A stretch of DNA of 64,000 bases from Solibacillus isronensis (GTDB taxonomy: Bacteria; Bacillota; Bacilli; Bacillales_A; Planococcaceae): the NCBI RefSeq assembly GCF_900168685.1, contig NZ_FVZN01000014.1, forward strand, positions 186,001 through 250,000, given 5' to 3'. This document shows positions 8,912-17,754 of the stretch, in pieces. The position numbers were made by a program, and so were the translations under genes. Position 1 is the stretch's first letter, and each line of letters opens with the position of its first letter. Below the pieces are notes generated by a model. That model was not told the DNA's origin, ran no database searches, and saw only the letters and a program-made list of their open reading frames with translations.

Positions 8912-11900
8912 ATGAATAATAATGGACTCAATTACGTTTCCAAAATTGTTTTATCATTTTTACTAGTACTATCCATGATTTTACCTCACTTTTCAGTTGT
9001 GAAAGCAGAAACAACTGGTGCTATTGGAGTTGGAGATGCAATCAGTCAGTTTAATCCGGATTCAGTTAAGCCTGATGTAACAGTAGAGGGTTATATAGTA
9101 GGGTTTGCGAAAAGTGAAACCTCTTATGTAGTAGAAGCTGAAACCGATACGAACATTGCCATCGCGGACACTCCGGGTGAAACCGATGTAACGAAAATGC
9201 TCTACATTCAATTACCGAGTTCACCAGCTTCGATCAGAGCTGAATTTGGTTTGAAAACGAATCCTGGCAATCTTGGCAAAAAAGTAGTAATTACAGGTTC
9301 GCTGGAAAAGTACTTTGGTAACCATGCAGGGTTGAAATCACCTATTACGCTCATTCAATTTGTTGGTGATGCAACCGATCCAGAAGAACCAACACAAGTA
9401 GCAACTGTAAAAGCTTCCCCGACAGCCGGCGAAGTTTATGCAGGAACAAAAGTAACACTAACAACGGCTACTCCAAATGCAACGATTTATTACACAACTG
9501 ATGGTTCTGAACCGACGACAGAAAGTACAGTTTATGATGCATCATCAAGTATTGTTATTAATGAACCAACGACGATCAAAGCATTCGCAACAGCAACAGA
9601 ACTGGATAATAGTGAAGTTGCAACATTTGCCTACACAATCAAAACAGCACCAACAGCCATCTCAATTGAATCGGCACGCAATAAAGCGATTGGTGATGAA
9701 GTAATTGTTTCGGGTATTGTCACAGCAAAACTGGAAACAGCGACAGCGCATATTCAGGACGAAACGGGTGCAGCAATTGCAATTTACCCAGCGGACAGTC
9801 TTACAGCAAAAGTTGGAGACCTTGTTACAGTTCAAGGGACAGTCGATGAATACAGTGGGCTTAAACAGTTAAAGAATATTTCTCTTGTTGGCACACCAGC
9901 AGCTGCGGCTTTACCAGAGCCGCAATTTATAACAAGTGAAGGAATTGCAGAAGATAATGAATCACGATTAGTAACACTGAAAGATGTAGAGATTACCGGG
10001 TCTGGCCAAAACTTTACGGGAACAGATGCAGCCGGTACATTTGCAATTTATGATAAATTAAGAGATTCAGGTTTAGAAAGTGGTAAAACGTACGGAGAAA
10101 TTACAGGGATTGTTGGTCAGTTTACAAACCATCAGCTTCTTCCAATCCGAATTATTGAAGATACAACTAAAGTACAGGATATCCAAGCTTCACATTCAGG
10201 CTACGTAACAGCCGGCACGAGTGTAACACTTTCTACAATTACTGAAGGTGCAAAAATTTATTACACAGTGGATGGTTCATTACCAACTACAGCAAGTGCA
10301 GAATATACGGAACCTATTACTGTCAATGACGCGATGACGATTAAAGCTATTGGAGTTAAAGAAGGCTTAACTAGCAGCGCGGTTGCAACATTCATTTATG
10401 AAATCATTAATCTGGATGATGCGACGATCAGCGACATTCAAGGTGCAAGTCATACTTCGCCGTATGCAGGGCTACAAGTAAATGAAGTAGATGGAGTCGT
10501 TACATTTGTAATTGACGGTTCGAATTTCATTATGCAGGAAAATACACCGTTCGATGGTGTGAAATCTACTGCAATTAAAGTGAACAAATCATCGCATGGT
10601 ATCGCGGTAGGAGATGCAGTGAAAGTAACGGGTACTGTAAATGAAGTTGGCGGGAATACGCGTTTAAAAGATACGCAGATTGCAGCCGTAACGGTTGAAA
10701 AAACAGGTACTGATGCTGTTCCTAAAACGCTTGTTATCGGCGAAGATTTATTCCCGCCAAACAAAATTATCGATAATGACAGTTTCGGAACTTTTGACCC
10801 GCAGGAAGACGGAATCGATTTCTGGGAATCAATTGAATATATGCTTGTGTCTTTCCCAGATGCAAGAGTAGTAGGACCGATGTATAACAATGATTCACCA
10901 ATCGTCGTTCCTAATACAACAAACAATACATTTAACGATAATGGCGGTCTAAATATTGCTGCCGATGATTACAATCCTGAAAAAATTATGCTTGAAGGTG
11001 TATCAGCGAAAAACTATGAATCAGGCGATCGCTTTAATGATGCATTGATCGGATTTGTAGAGAACTTCTCTGACGGCTATAGACTAAATACGAATAAAGT
11101 ATTCCCGGAAGTGACAAAGGCGAACATTCAGCAGGAAGTAACGCATCTTGAACCCGTAGCGGACAAGCTGAACTTTGCATCTTACAATATCGAAAACTTT
11201 TCGAATAATACGGATAATACATCCGATGAAAAAGCAGCAAAAATCGCTTCAACATTTGTGAATAATATGAAGTCACCGGATATTATTACATTAGTGGAAG
11301 TACAGGATAATGACGGTCAAACAGATTCAGGAAATGCCGATGCATCAGAAAGCTACTTGCGATTAATTAACGAAATTACAGTAGCAGGTGGTCCTCAGTA
11401 TGACTGGATTGATGTTACGCCGATTAATAACACAAGCGGTGGTGCACCAGGCGGAAATATCCGAGTAGGTTACTTGTACAACCCTGCACGTGTTTCACTT
11501 GTTGAAGGGGCAAAAGGAACAGGTGAGCAGGCGAATGCATGGACAGAAGAAGGCAGTCTTGCATTGAATCCAGGTTTTGTGAATCCTTCAAAATTTGAAG
11601 ATACACGTAAACCGATTGCGGCAGAATTTGAATTCCAGGAGGAGCGCATTGTTGTTATTGGGGCACATTTGAATTCTAAAGGTGGAGATGATTCATTATG
11701 GGGTCCAACACAGCCACCGGTTTTAGGATCTGAAAAAGAGCGTATTGAGCTTGCACAAGTAATCAACGACTTTATCGATGAAGGACTTGCCAAAGATCCG
11801 GACATCAACATTGTCGTAGCAGGTGATATGAATGACTTTGAATTTACACCGGCTCTTGAAGCATTAAAAGGTGATGTTTTAACGAATATGGTAGACAAGG

Positions 11901-12448
11901 CTCCTGTGGAAGATCGTTTCAGCTACTACTTCCAAGGTAACAACCAAGTGCTGGATCATATTTTAGTTTCTAACAATCTTGCTGAAGTAACGGAGATTGA
12001 TATGATTCATATTAATGCGAATTTTACTGAAGCACAGGGCCGCGCATCAGACCATGATCCGGTACTAGTCCAAATTGATTTGAAATCAGATAAAGAAGAA
12101 ACACCGGAGCCGATTATTCCGGAAAATGTGTACAATTATAGTAACTATAAAACAGGCAAGTTAATTATGAACCGCCCAAGTATTTCCCTTACATTAGGTG
12201 AAAATACAAATATTAAAAACGGTATTGCGGTATTCAGTGAATATGCCGAATTCCACGGAACAGGGTTTGCAGACAAAACTGTAACGATCAGTCCGAAAAA
12301 AGGAAATGCGATTATTGATTTCGCAGGAACAAAAATAGGTAAAATAATCATTGAAGGCAACAATGTAAAAGAAATACGTAATCTGCCATCCGATGCGAAT
12401 ATTACGTATACAAAAGGAGCATCACCAGAAACAATTGAGTTTAAATAA
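8912..12448 (+). CDS. Large secreted nuclease-like protein with chitobiase-C-like, OB-fold and DNase I-like domains
   Basis: This 1178-residue exported protein is a paralogue of the one at 380-5119. ATG 8912 lies 7 bp after AAGGAG, within the same AGGAGCTAAA context as the first gene. A signal peptide ends near VVKA. It is followed, at approximate residues, by an OB-like module (40-153), a chitobiase-C-like domain (165-243), OB-fold modules (248-412), a second chitobiase-C-like domain (423-497) and another OB-like module (503-599). An endonuclease/exonuclease/phosphatase domain (752-1056) carries ASYNIENF, LVEVQ, GAHLNSKGGD, AGDMND and SDHDP motifs. A C-terminal beta-rich domain (1068-1178) resembles the one after the DNase I-like domain of the paralogue. 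It lacks the lamin-tail and endonuclease I domains. The likely role is extracellular DNA cleavage; phosphodiesterase or phosphatase activity is an alternative for this fold. Confidence 0.86.
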   Translation: MNNNGLNYVSKIVLSFLLVLSMILPHFSVVKAETTGAIGVGDAISQFNPDSVKPDVTVEGYIVGFAKSETSYVVEAETDTNIAIADTPGETDVTKMLYIQLPSSPASIRAEFGLKTNPGNLGKKVVITGSLEKYFGNHAGLKSPITLIQFVGDATDPEEPTQVATVKASPTAGEVYAGTKVTLTTATPNATIYYTTDGSEPTTESTVYDASSSIVINEPTTIKAFATATELDNSEVATFAYTIKTAPTAISIESARNKAIGDEVIVSGIVTAKLETATAHIQDETGAAIAIYPADSLTAKVGDLVTVQGTVDEYSGLKQLKNISLVGTPAAAALPEPQFITSEGIAEDNESRLVTLKDVEITGSGQNFTGTDAAGTFAIYDKLRDSGLESGKTYGEITGIVGQFTNHQLLPIRIIEDTTKVQDIQASHSGYVTAGTSVTLSTITEGAKIYYTVDGSLPTTASAEYTEPITVNDAMTIKAIGVKEGLTSSAVATFIYEIINLDDATISDIQGASHTSPYAGLQVNEVDGVVTFVIDGSNFIMQENTPFDGVKSTAIKVNKSSHGIAVGDAVKVTGTVNEVGGNTRLKDTQIAAVTVEKTGTDAVPKTLVIGEDLFPPNKIIDNDSFGTFDPQEDGIDFWESIEYMLVSFPDARVVGPMYNNDSPIVVPNTTNNTFNDNGGLNIAADDYNPEKIMLEGVSAKNYESGDRFNDALIGFVENFSDGYRLNTNKVFPEVTKANIQQEVTHLEPVADKLNFASYNIENFSNNTDNTSDEKAAKIASTFVNNMKSPDIITLVEVQDNDGQTDSGNADASESYLRLINEITVAGGPQYDWIDVTPINNTSGGAPGGNIRVGYLYNPARVSLVEGAKGTGEQANAWTEEGSLALNPGFVNPSKFEDTRKPIAAEFEFQEERIVVIGAHLNSKGGDDSLWGPTQPPVLGSEKERIELAQVINDFIDEGLAKDPDINIVVAGDMNDFEFTPALEALKGDVLTNMVDKAPVEDRFSYYFQGNNQVLDHILVSNNLAEVTEIDMIHINANFTEAQGRASDHDPVLVQIDLKSDKEETPEPIIPENVYNYSNYKTGKLIMNRPSISLTLGENTNIKNGIAVFSEYAEFHGTGFADKTVTISPKKGNAIIDFAGTKIGKIIIEGNNVKEIRNLPSDANITYTKGASPETIEFK

Positions 12449-12463
12449 TAGATAATAACAAGT

Positions 12464-12504
12464 AGCATCACCAAATCAGGAAATTGATTTGGTGATGCTT
12501 TTTT
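12464..12504 (+). terminator. Terminator of the second nuclease gene
   Basis: A perfect 15-bp stem (AGCATCACCAAATCA with TGATTTGGTGATGCT) with a 6-nt loop is followed by six T residues. Confidence 0.92.
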
Positions 12505-12580
12505 ACTGGCTCAATACATAAGTTCCTAACAAGATTGTCATAAAAATATTGCATATGCTAAAAAGAATGCAATCACGCTA

Positions 12581-12589
12581 TGTTATAAT
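12581..12589 (+). promoter_or_regulatory. Extended -10 promoter of the first diguanylate cyclase gene
   Basis: TGTTATAAT is an exact extended -10 element, 57 bp before the ATG at 12646. The -35 region is poor, as is common for this promoter type. Confidence 0.55.
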
Positions 12590-12645
12590 ACTAGCAATTA
12601 TATTAAATCAAATATACCTGCCTATATTTGGACTAGGAGATTGTA

Positions 12646-14211
12646 ATGTTTTCGTTACGAAATATCGTTAAATTAAAATATTTGTTCATTTCAGTCATTG
12701 CCCTTGCCTTTGTACTTTCTACGCTTATCAGTGTTTATAGTAACTACAAAGGGAATATGAAATTAATGCAAGAACAGACACTGGAAAATAATCGGGTATA
12801 CGCGCTGAAATTAGCGGAAACAGTCGATAAATTTATTGTTAATTCAACTAATACGATTCGTTATAGTGCAGCAGAGATTGCCTATGACTTTGAAAATATA
12901 AATAAATTGCAGGAAGTAGCAAATCGTCTTTACTTACAAGGAGATACGTTTAGCTCTGTACTCATTGTTGATGAGGAAGACAATATTATAGTAAACGCAC
13001 CGCAATCTCTCGGAGAAGCAGGAAAGAAAGTTCTCTCCACAAATGGAATGGAAAACTATGATAAACATGAGCCGTTCATTTCGGATCCATATATTTCGCC
13101 AACAGGACGTAAAATGATTGTTATTTCAATGCCGATTTATGAAGAACAAGGAACGTTTAAAGGGTTTGTGAGTGGCAGTATCTACTTATACGACTCCAAT
13201 ATTTTTGAATCGATTCTAGGTGAGCATCCTTATGAAAATGGATCTTATGTGTATGTAGTCGATAACAAAGGGAAAATTATTTATCATCCAAATAAAGCAA
13301 GTTTAGGGGCAGATGCTTCCAAAAGCGAGGTAGTTGTTCAATTATTAAAAGAAAAACGTGGTGCTCTAGAAGCTGTAAACGCATTTGACCAGCCGATGCT
13401 TACGGGTTATAGCCAAAGTGAAAAAACAAGGTGGGGGATCATTGTCCAAACACCTTATGATGAAGCGCTTAGTATGGTAGGGCAACAAGTGGTAAGTGTG
13501 TTTAAAATTGGTTTACCATTCATTTTATTCTCATCAGTTGTCGTATTTTTATTGGCTAGCCATATTGTCCGTCCTCTTGAAAAAATAGCGGAGATCTCAG
13601 AAATCAGTGTGAAAGATCAGGAAATGAAAAAGCTCAAGGGAATCCGTGCATGGTATTACGAAGTGTATAAAATACAGGAAGCACTCATCCATAGTTTTTC
13701 TGTTTTACATGGTAAAGTGAATACACTGAAAGAAGAAACATCAACAGATTCATTAACTAAGCTATTGAACCGCCATACTTTTGAAGAGAAAATTAAAGTG
13801 ATTACAGAGCAGCAAAAAGACTATACGCTCGTCATGTTGGACTTAGACTGGTTTAAATCTATTAATGATACGTATGGGCATATTGCAGGGGATGAAGTAC
13901 TGCAAGTTTTAGCAAATAAATTAAAAGAATCGTTACAAGAAGATGATTTAGCATGTCGATATGGGGGAGAAGAATTTATTCTTGTCTTTACAGAAACAAC
14001 AATTGAAGATGCTTATGAACGCGTTGAATTGCTTCGGTCAAATGTTCAGCAAATTATCAGTCCTGAAGGAGAACCCCTTACATTTTCGGCTGGGATGGCA
14101 AATTATCCGCTACATGGTGGCGAGCTAAAGGCTATTATTGCAAAAGCGGATGAAGCGTTATATAAAGCGAAAGATAACGGGCGCAATCGTGTAGAAGTCA
14201 CAAATGCATAA
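12646..14211 (+). CDS. Membrane-bound diguanylate cyclase with extracellular Cache sensor (GGEEF)
   Basis: This 521-residue protein would sense an outside signal and make cyclic di-GMP. TM1 is at about 10-30. An extracellular double-Cache domain spans about 35-275 (VYVVDNKGKIIYHP is typical). TM2 is at about 280-303, with a short HAMP-like linker ending in a coiled segment, and the GGDEF domain covers about 365-520. The active-site loop reads GGEEF (near 439) within CRYGGEEF, and the metal-binding LDLDWFKSIND is present, so catalysis is expected. The inhibitory RxxD site is missing; the four residues five before GGEEF are QEDD. It lies just ahead of a same-length paralogue (14521) but has its own terminator. 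The ligand of the sensor is unknown. Confidence 0.9.
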   Translation: MFSLRNIVKLKYLFISVIALAFVLSTLISVYSNYKGNMKLMQEQTLENNRVYALKLAETVDKFIVNSTNTIRYSAAEIAYDFENINKLQEVANRLYLQGDTFSSVLIVDEEDNIIVNAPQSLGEAGKKVLSTNGMENYDKHEPFISDPYISPTGRKMIVISMPIYEEQGTFKGFVSGSIYLYDSNIFESILGEHPYENGSYVYVVDNKGKIIYHPNKASLGADASKSEVVVQLLKEKRGALEAVNAFDQPMLTGYSQSEKTRWGIIVQTPYDEALSMVGQQVVSVFKIGLPFILFSSVVVFLLASHIVRPLEKIAEISEISVKDQEMKKLKGIRAWYYEVYKIQEALIHSFSVLHGKVNTLKEETSTDSLTKLLNRHTFEEKIKVITEQQKDYTLVMLDLDWFKSINDTYGHIAGDEVLQVLANKLKESLQEDDLACRYGGEEFILVFTETTIEDAYERVELLRSNVQQIISPEGEPLTFSAGMANYPLHGGELKAIIAKADEALYKAKDNGRNRVEVTNA

Positions 14212-14252
14212 TTTAAAAATTCATTCTTTCTTTAAAATTGAGGAACTGGTTA

Positions 14253-14284
14253 CTCTACATGGCTTTTGCTGTGTGGAGTTTTTT
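14253..14284 (+). terminator. Terminator between the two diguanylate cyclase genes
   Basis: An 11-bp stem with several G.U pairs (CTCTACATGGC with GCTGTGTGGAG, loop TTTT) is followed by six T residues. Confidence 0.75.
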
Positions 14285-14520
14285 AGTTGGGATTGAAAAA
14301 TCTATACAGAAGAATGGTAAAAATTATTCAAATTTATAAAGGATGTTCCAGTTAATTGATAAATCACTAAAGAATGGTATGCTAAAATTAAACACATTTT
14401 TTTAAGTGTTAATTAAGCAATTTTTTATGTTTTAATTAGTTTTATTCTGCTTAGGTATAATTTTTGATCAAAATATAGATGCTTCAAACTTAAAAATATT
14501 CTATTCTTTAGGAGAAATGC
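14285..14520 (+). promoter_or_regulatory. Upstream region of the second diguanylate cyclase gene
   Basis: This 236-bp AT-rich stretch has no open frame of note. A TATAAT at 14456-14461 is a plausible -10 box, but the -35 is weak. A small inverted repeat (AACAC/GTGTT) lies near 14391-14410. Confidence 0.4.
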
Positions 14521-16086
14521 ATGATTTCTTTAAAAAAATATATGAAATTAAAATACTTAATAGTCGCAGTTATTTCCCTTGCCTTTTTTCTTTCTGTAAT
14601 TGTTAGTACATATAGTAGCTATCAAGGAAATGTGAAATTTATGGAAGAGCAGGCTTTGGAAAATAACCGGATATATGCTTTAAAACTATCTGAAACTATT
14701 GACCAGTTTATCGGCGATACAAAACGGGTTATGCGTTATAGTGCAGCAGAAATTGGTGAAGAATTTACCAATATGGAAAACCTTCAAGAAGAGGTTAACC
14801 GTCTTTATTCGCAGGAAAATACATTTAGTTCTGTCGTTGTAGTAGATGCGAATGCGAATATTTTAGTCAATGCACCACAAGATCTTGGACTGGCTGGAAG
14901 TAAGATAACATCAAAAGAAGGGCTAGAAGTGCTAAAAAATCGTACTGCTTATATTACCAATCCTTATATGTCGCCGACCGGTCGTGAAATTATTCTTCTT
15001 TCCATGCCTGTCTATGATAAAGAAGGCATATTTAAAGGGGTTGTAAACGGTACGATTTATTTGCATGAGTCGGATATTTTTGAAATGGTTTTAGGCCGGC
15101 ATCCTTATGAAAATGGTTCTTATGTATATGTTGTGGATTCAAATGGAAAGATCATTTATCATCCGGATAAAGCACGACTAGGGGAAAATGTCTCGCAAAA
15201 TGAGGTTGTAGAAAATCTGATAAAGGAAAAAAGCGGAGCAAAGGAAGTTGTCAATTCTCTTGATCAGCCAATGCTTGCTGGGTATAGCTCCACTGAAAGA
15301 ACTCGCTGGGGAATTGTTGTTCAAACACCGTATGAGGAAGCAATAAATGCCGTTGGAAAACAAGTATCGGAAGTCTTTGCACGAGGTTTGCCTTTTATAA
15401 TTCTCTCAACTATTTTTGTCTTTATACTTGCAACACGTATTGTACGTCCACTTCAAAGTATGGCGGAAATAGCAGGGAACAGTGCACAGGAGCAGGAGAT
15501 GAATAAACTCAAAGATATTCGCGCATGGTATTTTGAAGTGTTTAAAATTCGGGAAGCACTTATTCAAAGCTTTTCAATTTTGCATGGACAAGTGAATACA
15601 CTGAAAGAAGAATCCTCAACAGATCCGTTAACAAAGCTGTTAAATCGCCGTACTTTCGATAAAATAATTCACTTATGGACCGAACAGCAAAAACCATATA
15701 CATTAGTCATTTTAGATGTGGATTACTTTAAAAAAGTCAATGATTCCTATGGTCACACTATAGGAGACGAGGTATTGCAATTTATAGCTAGTAAATTAAA
15801 AGAAGTTGTTGGTGAAGAAGATTTAGCTTGCCGTTATGGCGGGGAAGAGTTTATTCTCCTGCTTTCCGAAGAGACGATAGGTAATGCGTTTAGCCGGTTA
15901 GAAGTATTCCGTGAAGAAATTTCCCGTCTTATCAGTCCAACGGGGGAAGGGATTACATTCTCAGCCGGAATCGCAAATTATCCGTTGCACGGGGATCAGC
16001 CAAAAATCATATTGGAAAAAGCGGACGCAGCGCTATATGAAGCGAAAAAGAACGGGCGGAACCGTGTGGAAATAACAAATGCATAA
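14521..16086 (+). CDS. Second membrane-bound diguanylate cyclase with Cache sensor (GGEEF)
   Basis: This is a 521-residue tandem paralogue of the preceding gene, collinear over its full length. TM1 is at about 10-30, the double-Cache sensor at about 35-275, TM2 at about 283-303 and the GGDEF domain at about 365-520. The active-site loop CRYGGEEF and the metal site LDVDYFKKVND are intact. The inhibitory RxxD motif is absent (GEED in that position). AGGAG precedes ATG 14521 at normal spacing. Differences concentrate in the sensor half, which suggests different or differently tuned ligands. A separate terminator and promoter region precede it, so the pair need not be expressed together. Confidence 0.9.
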   Translation: MISLKKYMKLKYLIVAVISLAFFLSVIVSTYSSYQGNVKFMEEQALENNRIYALKLSETIDQFIGDTKRVMRYSAAEIGEEFTNMENLQEEVNRLYSQENTFSSVVVVDANANILVNAPQDLGLAGSKITSKEGLEVLKNRTAYITNPYMSPTGREIILLSMPVYDKEGIFKGVVNGTIYLHESDIFEMVLGRHPYENGSYVYVVDSNGKIIYHPDKARLGENVSQNEVVENLIKEKSGAKEVVNSLDQPMLAGYSSTERTRWGIVVQTPYEEAINAVGKQVSEVFARGLPFIILSTIFVFILATRIVRPLQSMAEIAGNSAQEQEMNKLKDIRAWYFEVFKIREALIQSFSILHGQVNTLKEESSTDPLTKLLNRRTFDKIIHLWTEQQKPYTLVILDVDYFKKVNDSYGHTIGDEVLQFIASKLKEVVGEEDLACRYGGEEFILLLSEETIGNAFSRLEVFREEISRLISPTGEGITFSAGIANYPLHGDQPKIILEKADAALYEAKKNGRNRVEITNA

Positions 16087-16093
16087 TTTAAAA

Positions 16094-16128
16094 ATCCAGT
16101 CTCTCTTTTTAATTAAGAGTGACTGGAT
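16094..16128. terminator. Bidirectional terminator between convergent genes
   Basis: A 14-bp stem with one mismatch (ATCCAGTCTCTCTT with AAGAGTGACTGGAT) serves the cyclase gene on the plus strand. On the minus strand it is followed by TTTTTAAATT and serves the SLH-CAP gene better. Confidence 0.75.
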
Positions 16129-16136
16129 ATATTAGT

Positions 16137-17612
16137 TTAATAGAAATTAATCGTAAAGTAAGGACTCTTTTTGCTGCTGTACTCTAAGCCTACAATTGCG
16201 TTTTTATAGGCAGGCTGTAATAAATTGTCTCGATGTCCTTTACTATTCATAAAGCCTTCATGCGCATAAATCACATTGTAGTGGCCATACGAAATATTTT
16301 CGCCCCATGTTTTGAGCTCGGACTCGCTCATACCGCCGCTGAGCATACGGTCTATTGGCTTTGTTCCTGTTAGACTTGTATGAGAGAAATAGTTGTTGTC
16401 AATCATATCTTTACTGTGTTTACGTGCTATCGATGCCCATTGCGGTGAATGTGTAAGCGGATTAACACCTTCAGCAGCACGTGCCTGATTCATCAGCTCG
16501 ACCATAAGTTGTTCGGAATGTTTTTGCGTATCGGATATATCACCGTAATAGCCAGCTTTGTTCACTTCATAGTCTTTATGGACATAAAGTATTGAGCGAA
16601 TAACATTCTTTTTATGAATATCATAGAAAAACGTTACATAATAGTCATCTATTAAATAGAAATTATATTCGTTGGAAGCTTGCGTATTGTAAACGACATT
16701 TCCGCGATGTACATTTGCATTTTCCGTTCCGTACTTCGCTTTTACATCGCTCGCATTATGTGTGCCGATTTGCAGATCCTGCGCACCGAAGAAGCTTTTG
16801 CCTTGTTTCGTCATATACCGTGCGACGATTTTATTGTTGTCGACACCTTCTAATTCAAAATCCAGATTTTTGCCTGTTTGTTTCCAATCAAAGTCATATT
16901 CACTATTGTAAGTTGCTAGAGCAGTATCAGGTTTTTCGGCAGGTGGAGGCGTTGGTTCGCTGATGACTTCACCGGTCGTTTTATAACTGAGTGCCCGATA
17001 AAGGAATGTTGCCATTTGTGCACTTGTGACATTATTATTCGGTAAGAACTGATTTTTTTCATTGCCTGTTGTAATCCCGTGGCTCGCCAAAATATTTACA
17101 TAGTCATAGTACCAGCTGGATTTTGAAACGTCTTTAAAGCTGACTGTCGTACCGCCGTTTAATTTCAGGCTTTCTACTAGAATTTTTGATAGATGTGAGC
17201 GTTTTACTGGCTGATCCGGATTGAAATTGCCGTATTCGTCTCCATCAAAAATACCTGATTCATATGCCCAAATAATCTCCTGTGTAAAAGGAGCTGAATT
17301 CGTTACATCTTTAAACTTTCCATTATAGGAACGCACTTTTGGAATGGCCAGAGCCGAATCACTTGAAAGAAGTGTTTGGAGAATTTTTGATGCTTCTGCC
17401 CGTGAAACAGGTTTGCTGAAATTAAATTGACTGCCGGATTTATAATCATACACATTTAAGTTATTTAAATATTGGATGGCTTCCGTATGGGAATTCTGAC
17501 TGTTTTCTACATCATAAAAAGTCTTTTTCGCAAAGACGTCATCACTCGCCACAAATAATGCGGATGCGAACAGAGTAGTAGCTATAAAGCTTTTTGTTAT
17601 TCTTTTTTTCAT
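16137..17612 (-). CDS. SLH-anchored CAP/SCP-domain protein
   Basis: This 491-residue exported protein starts at ATG 17612 after AAAGGAG. A signal peptide (cut near VFA) leads into three SLH repeats (about 30-85, 95-150 and 155-215; e.g. FNPDQPVKRSHLSKILVESL). A Pro-rich linker, a CAP-associated domain (about 240-350) and a C-terminal CAP domain (about 365-491) follow. CAP hallmarks are HSKDMIDNNYFSH, WGENISYG and GHRDNLL. SLH repeats bind pyruvylated secondary wall polymer, so it should sit on the wall. CAP proteins of spore-formers have been linked to wall or spore functions, but the biochemical role is not settled. A second SLH-CAP protein is encoded at 42324-43385. Confidence 0.88.
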   Translation of the reverse strand: MKKRITKSFIATTLFASALFVASDDVFAKKTFYDVENSQNSHTEAIQYLNNLNVYDYKSGSQFNFSKPVSRAEASKILQTLLSSDSALAIPKVRSYNGKFKDVTNSAPFTQEIIWAYESGIFDGDEYGNFNPDQPVKRSHLSKILVESLKLNGGTTVSFKDVSKSSWYYDYVNILASHGITTGNEKNQFLPNNNVTSAQMATFLYRALSYKTTGEVISEPTPPPAEKPDTALATYNSEYDFDWKQTGKNLDFELEGVDNNKIVARYMTKQGKSFFGAQDLQIGTHNASDVKAKYGTENANVHRGNVVYNTQASNEYNFYLIDDYYVTFFYDIHKKNVIRSILYVHKDYEVNKAGYYGDISDTQKHSEQLMVELMNQARAAEGVNPLTHSPQWASIARKHSKDMIDNNYFSHTSLTGTKPIDRMLSGGMSESELKTWGENISYGHYNVIYAHEGFMNSKGHRDNLLQPAYKNAIVGLEYSSKKSPYFTINFY

Positions 17613-17710
17613 TCGTTTCGACTCCTTTATTAAAACTCTATTTTCCGTTTCTATTATTTTTTGTCTTTACCCGTACAGAAAGGCAACAAAACACGGTGTC
17701 CTCTATACAT

Positions 17711-17749
17711 ATTAAAACGGCGGGAAAAAAGAGCATGTTCCCGCCGTTT
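17711..17749 (-). terminator. Terminator of the HlyD-like/Yip1-like gene pair
   Basis: A 12-bp stem (AAACGGCGGGAA with TTCCCGCCGTTT) lies just after the stop codon of the minus-strand gene and ends in TTTTAAT on that strand. Confidence 0.75.
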
Positions 17750-17754
17750 ATATT

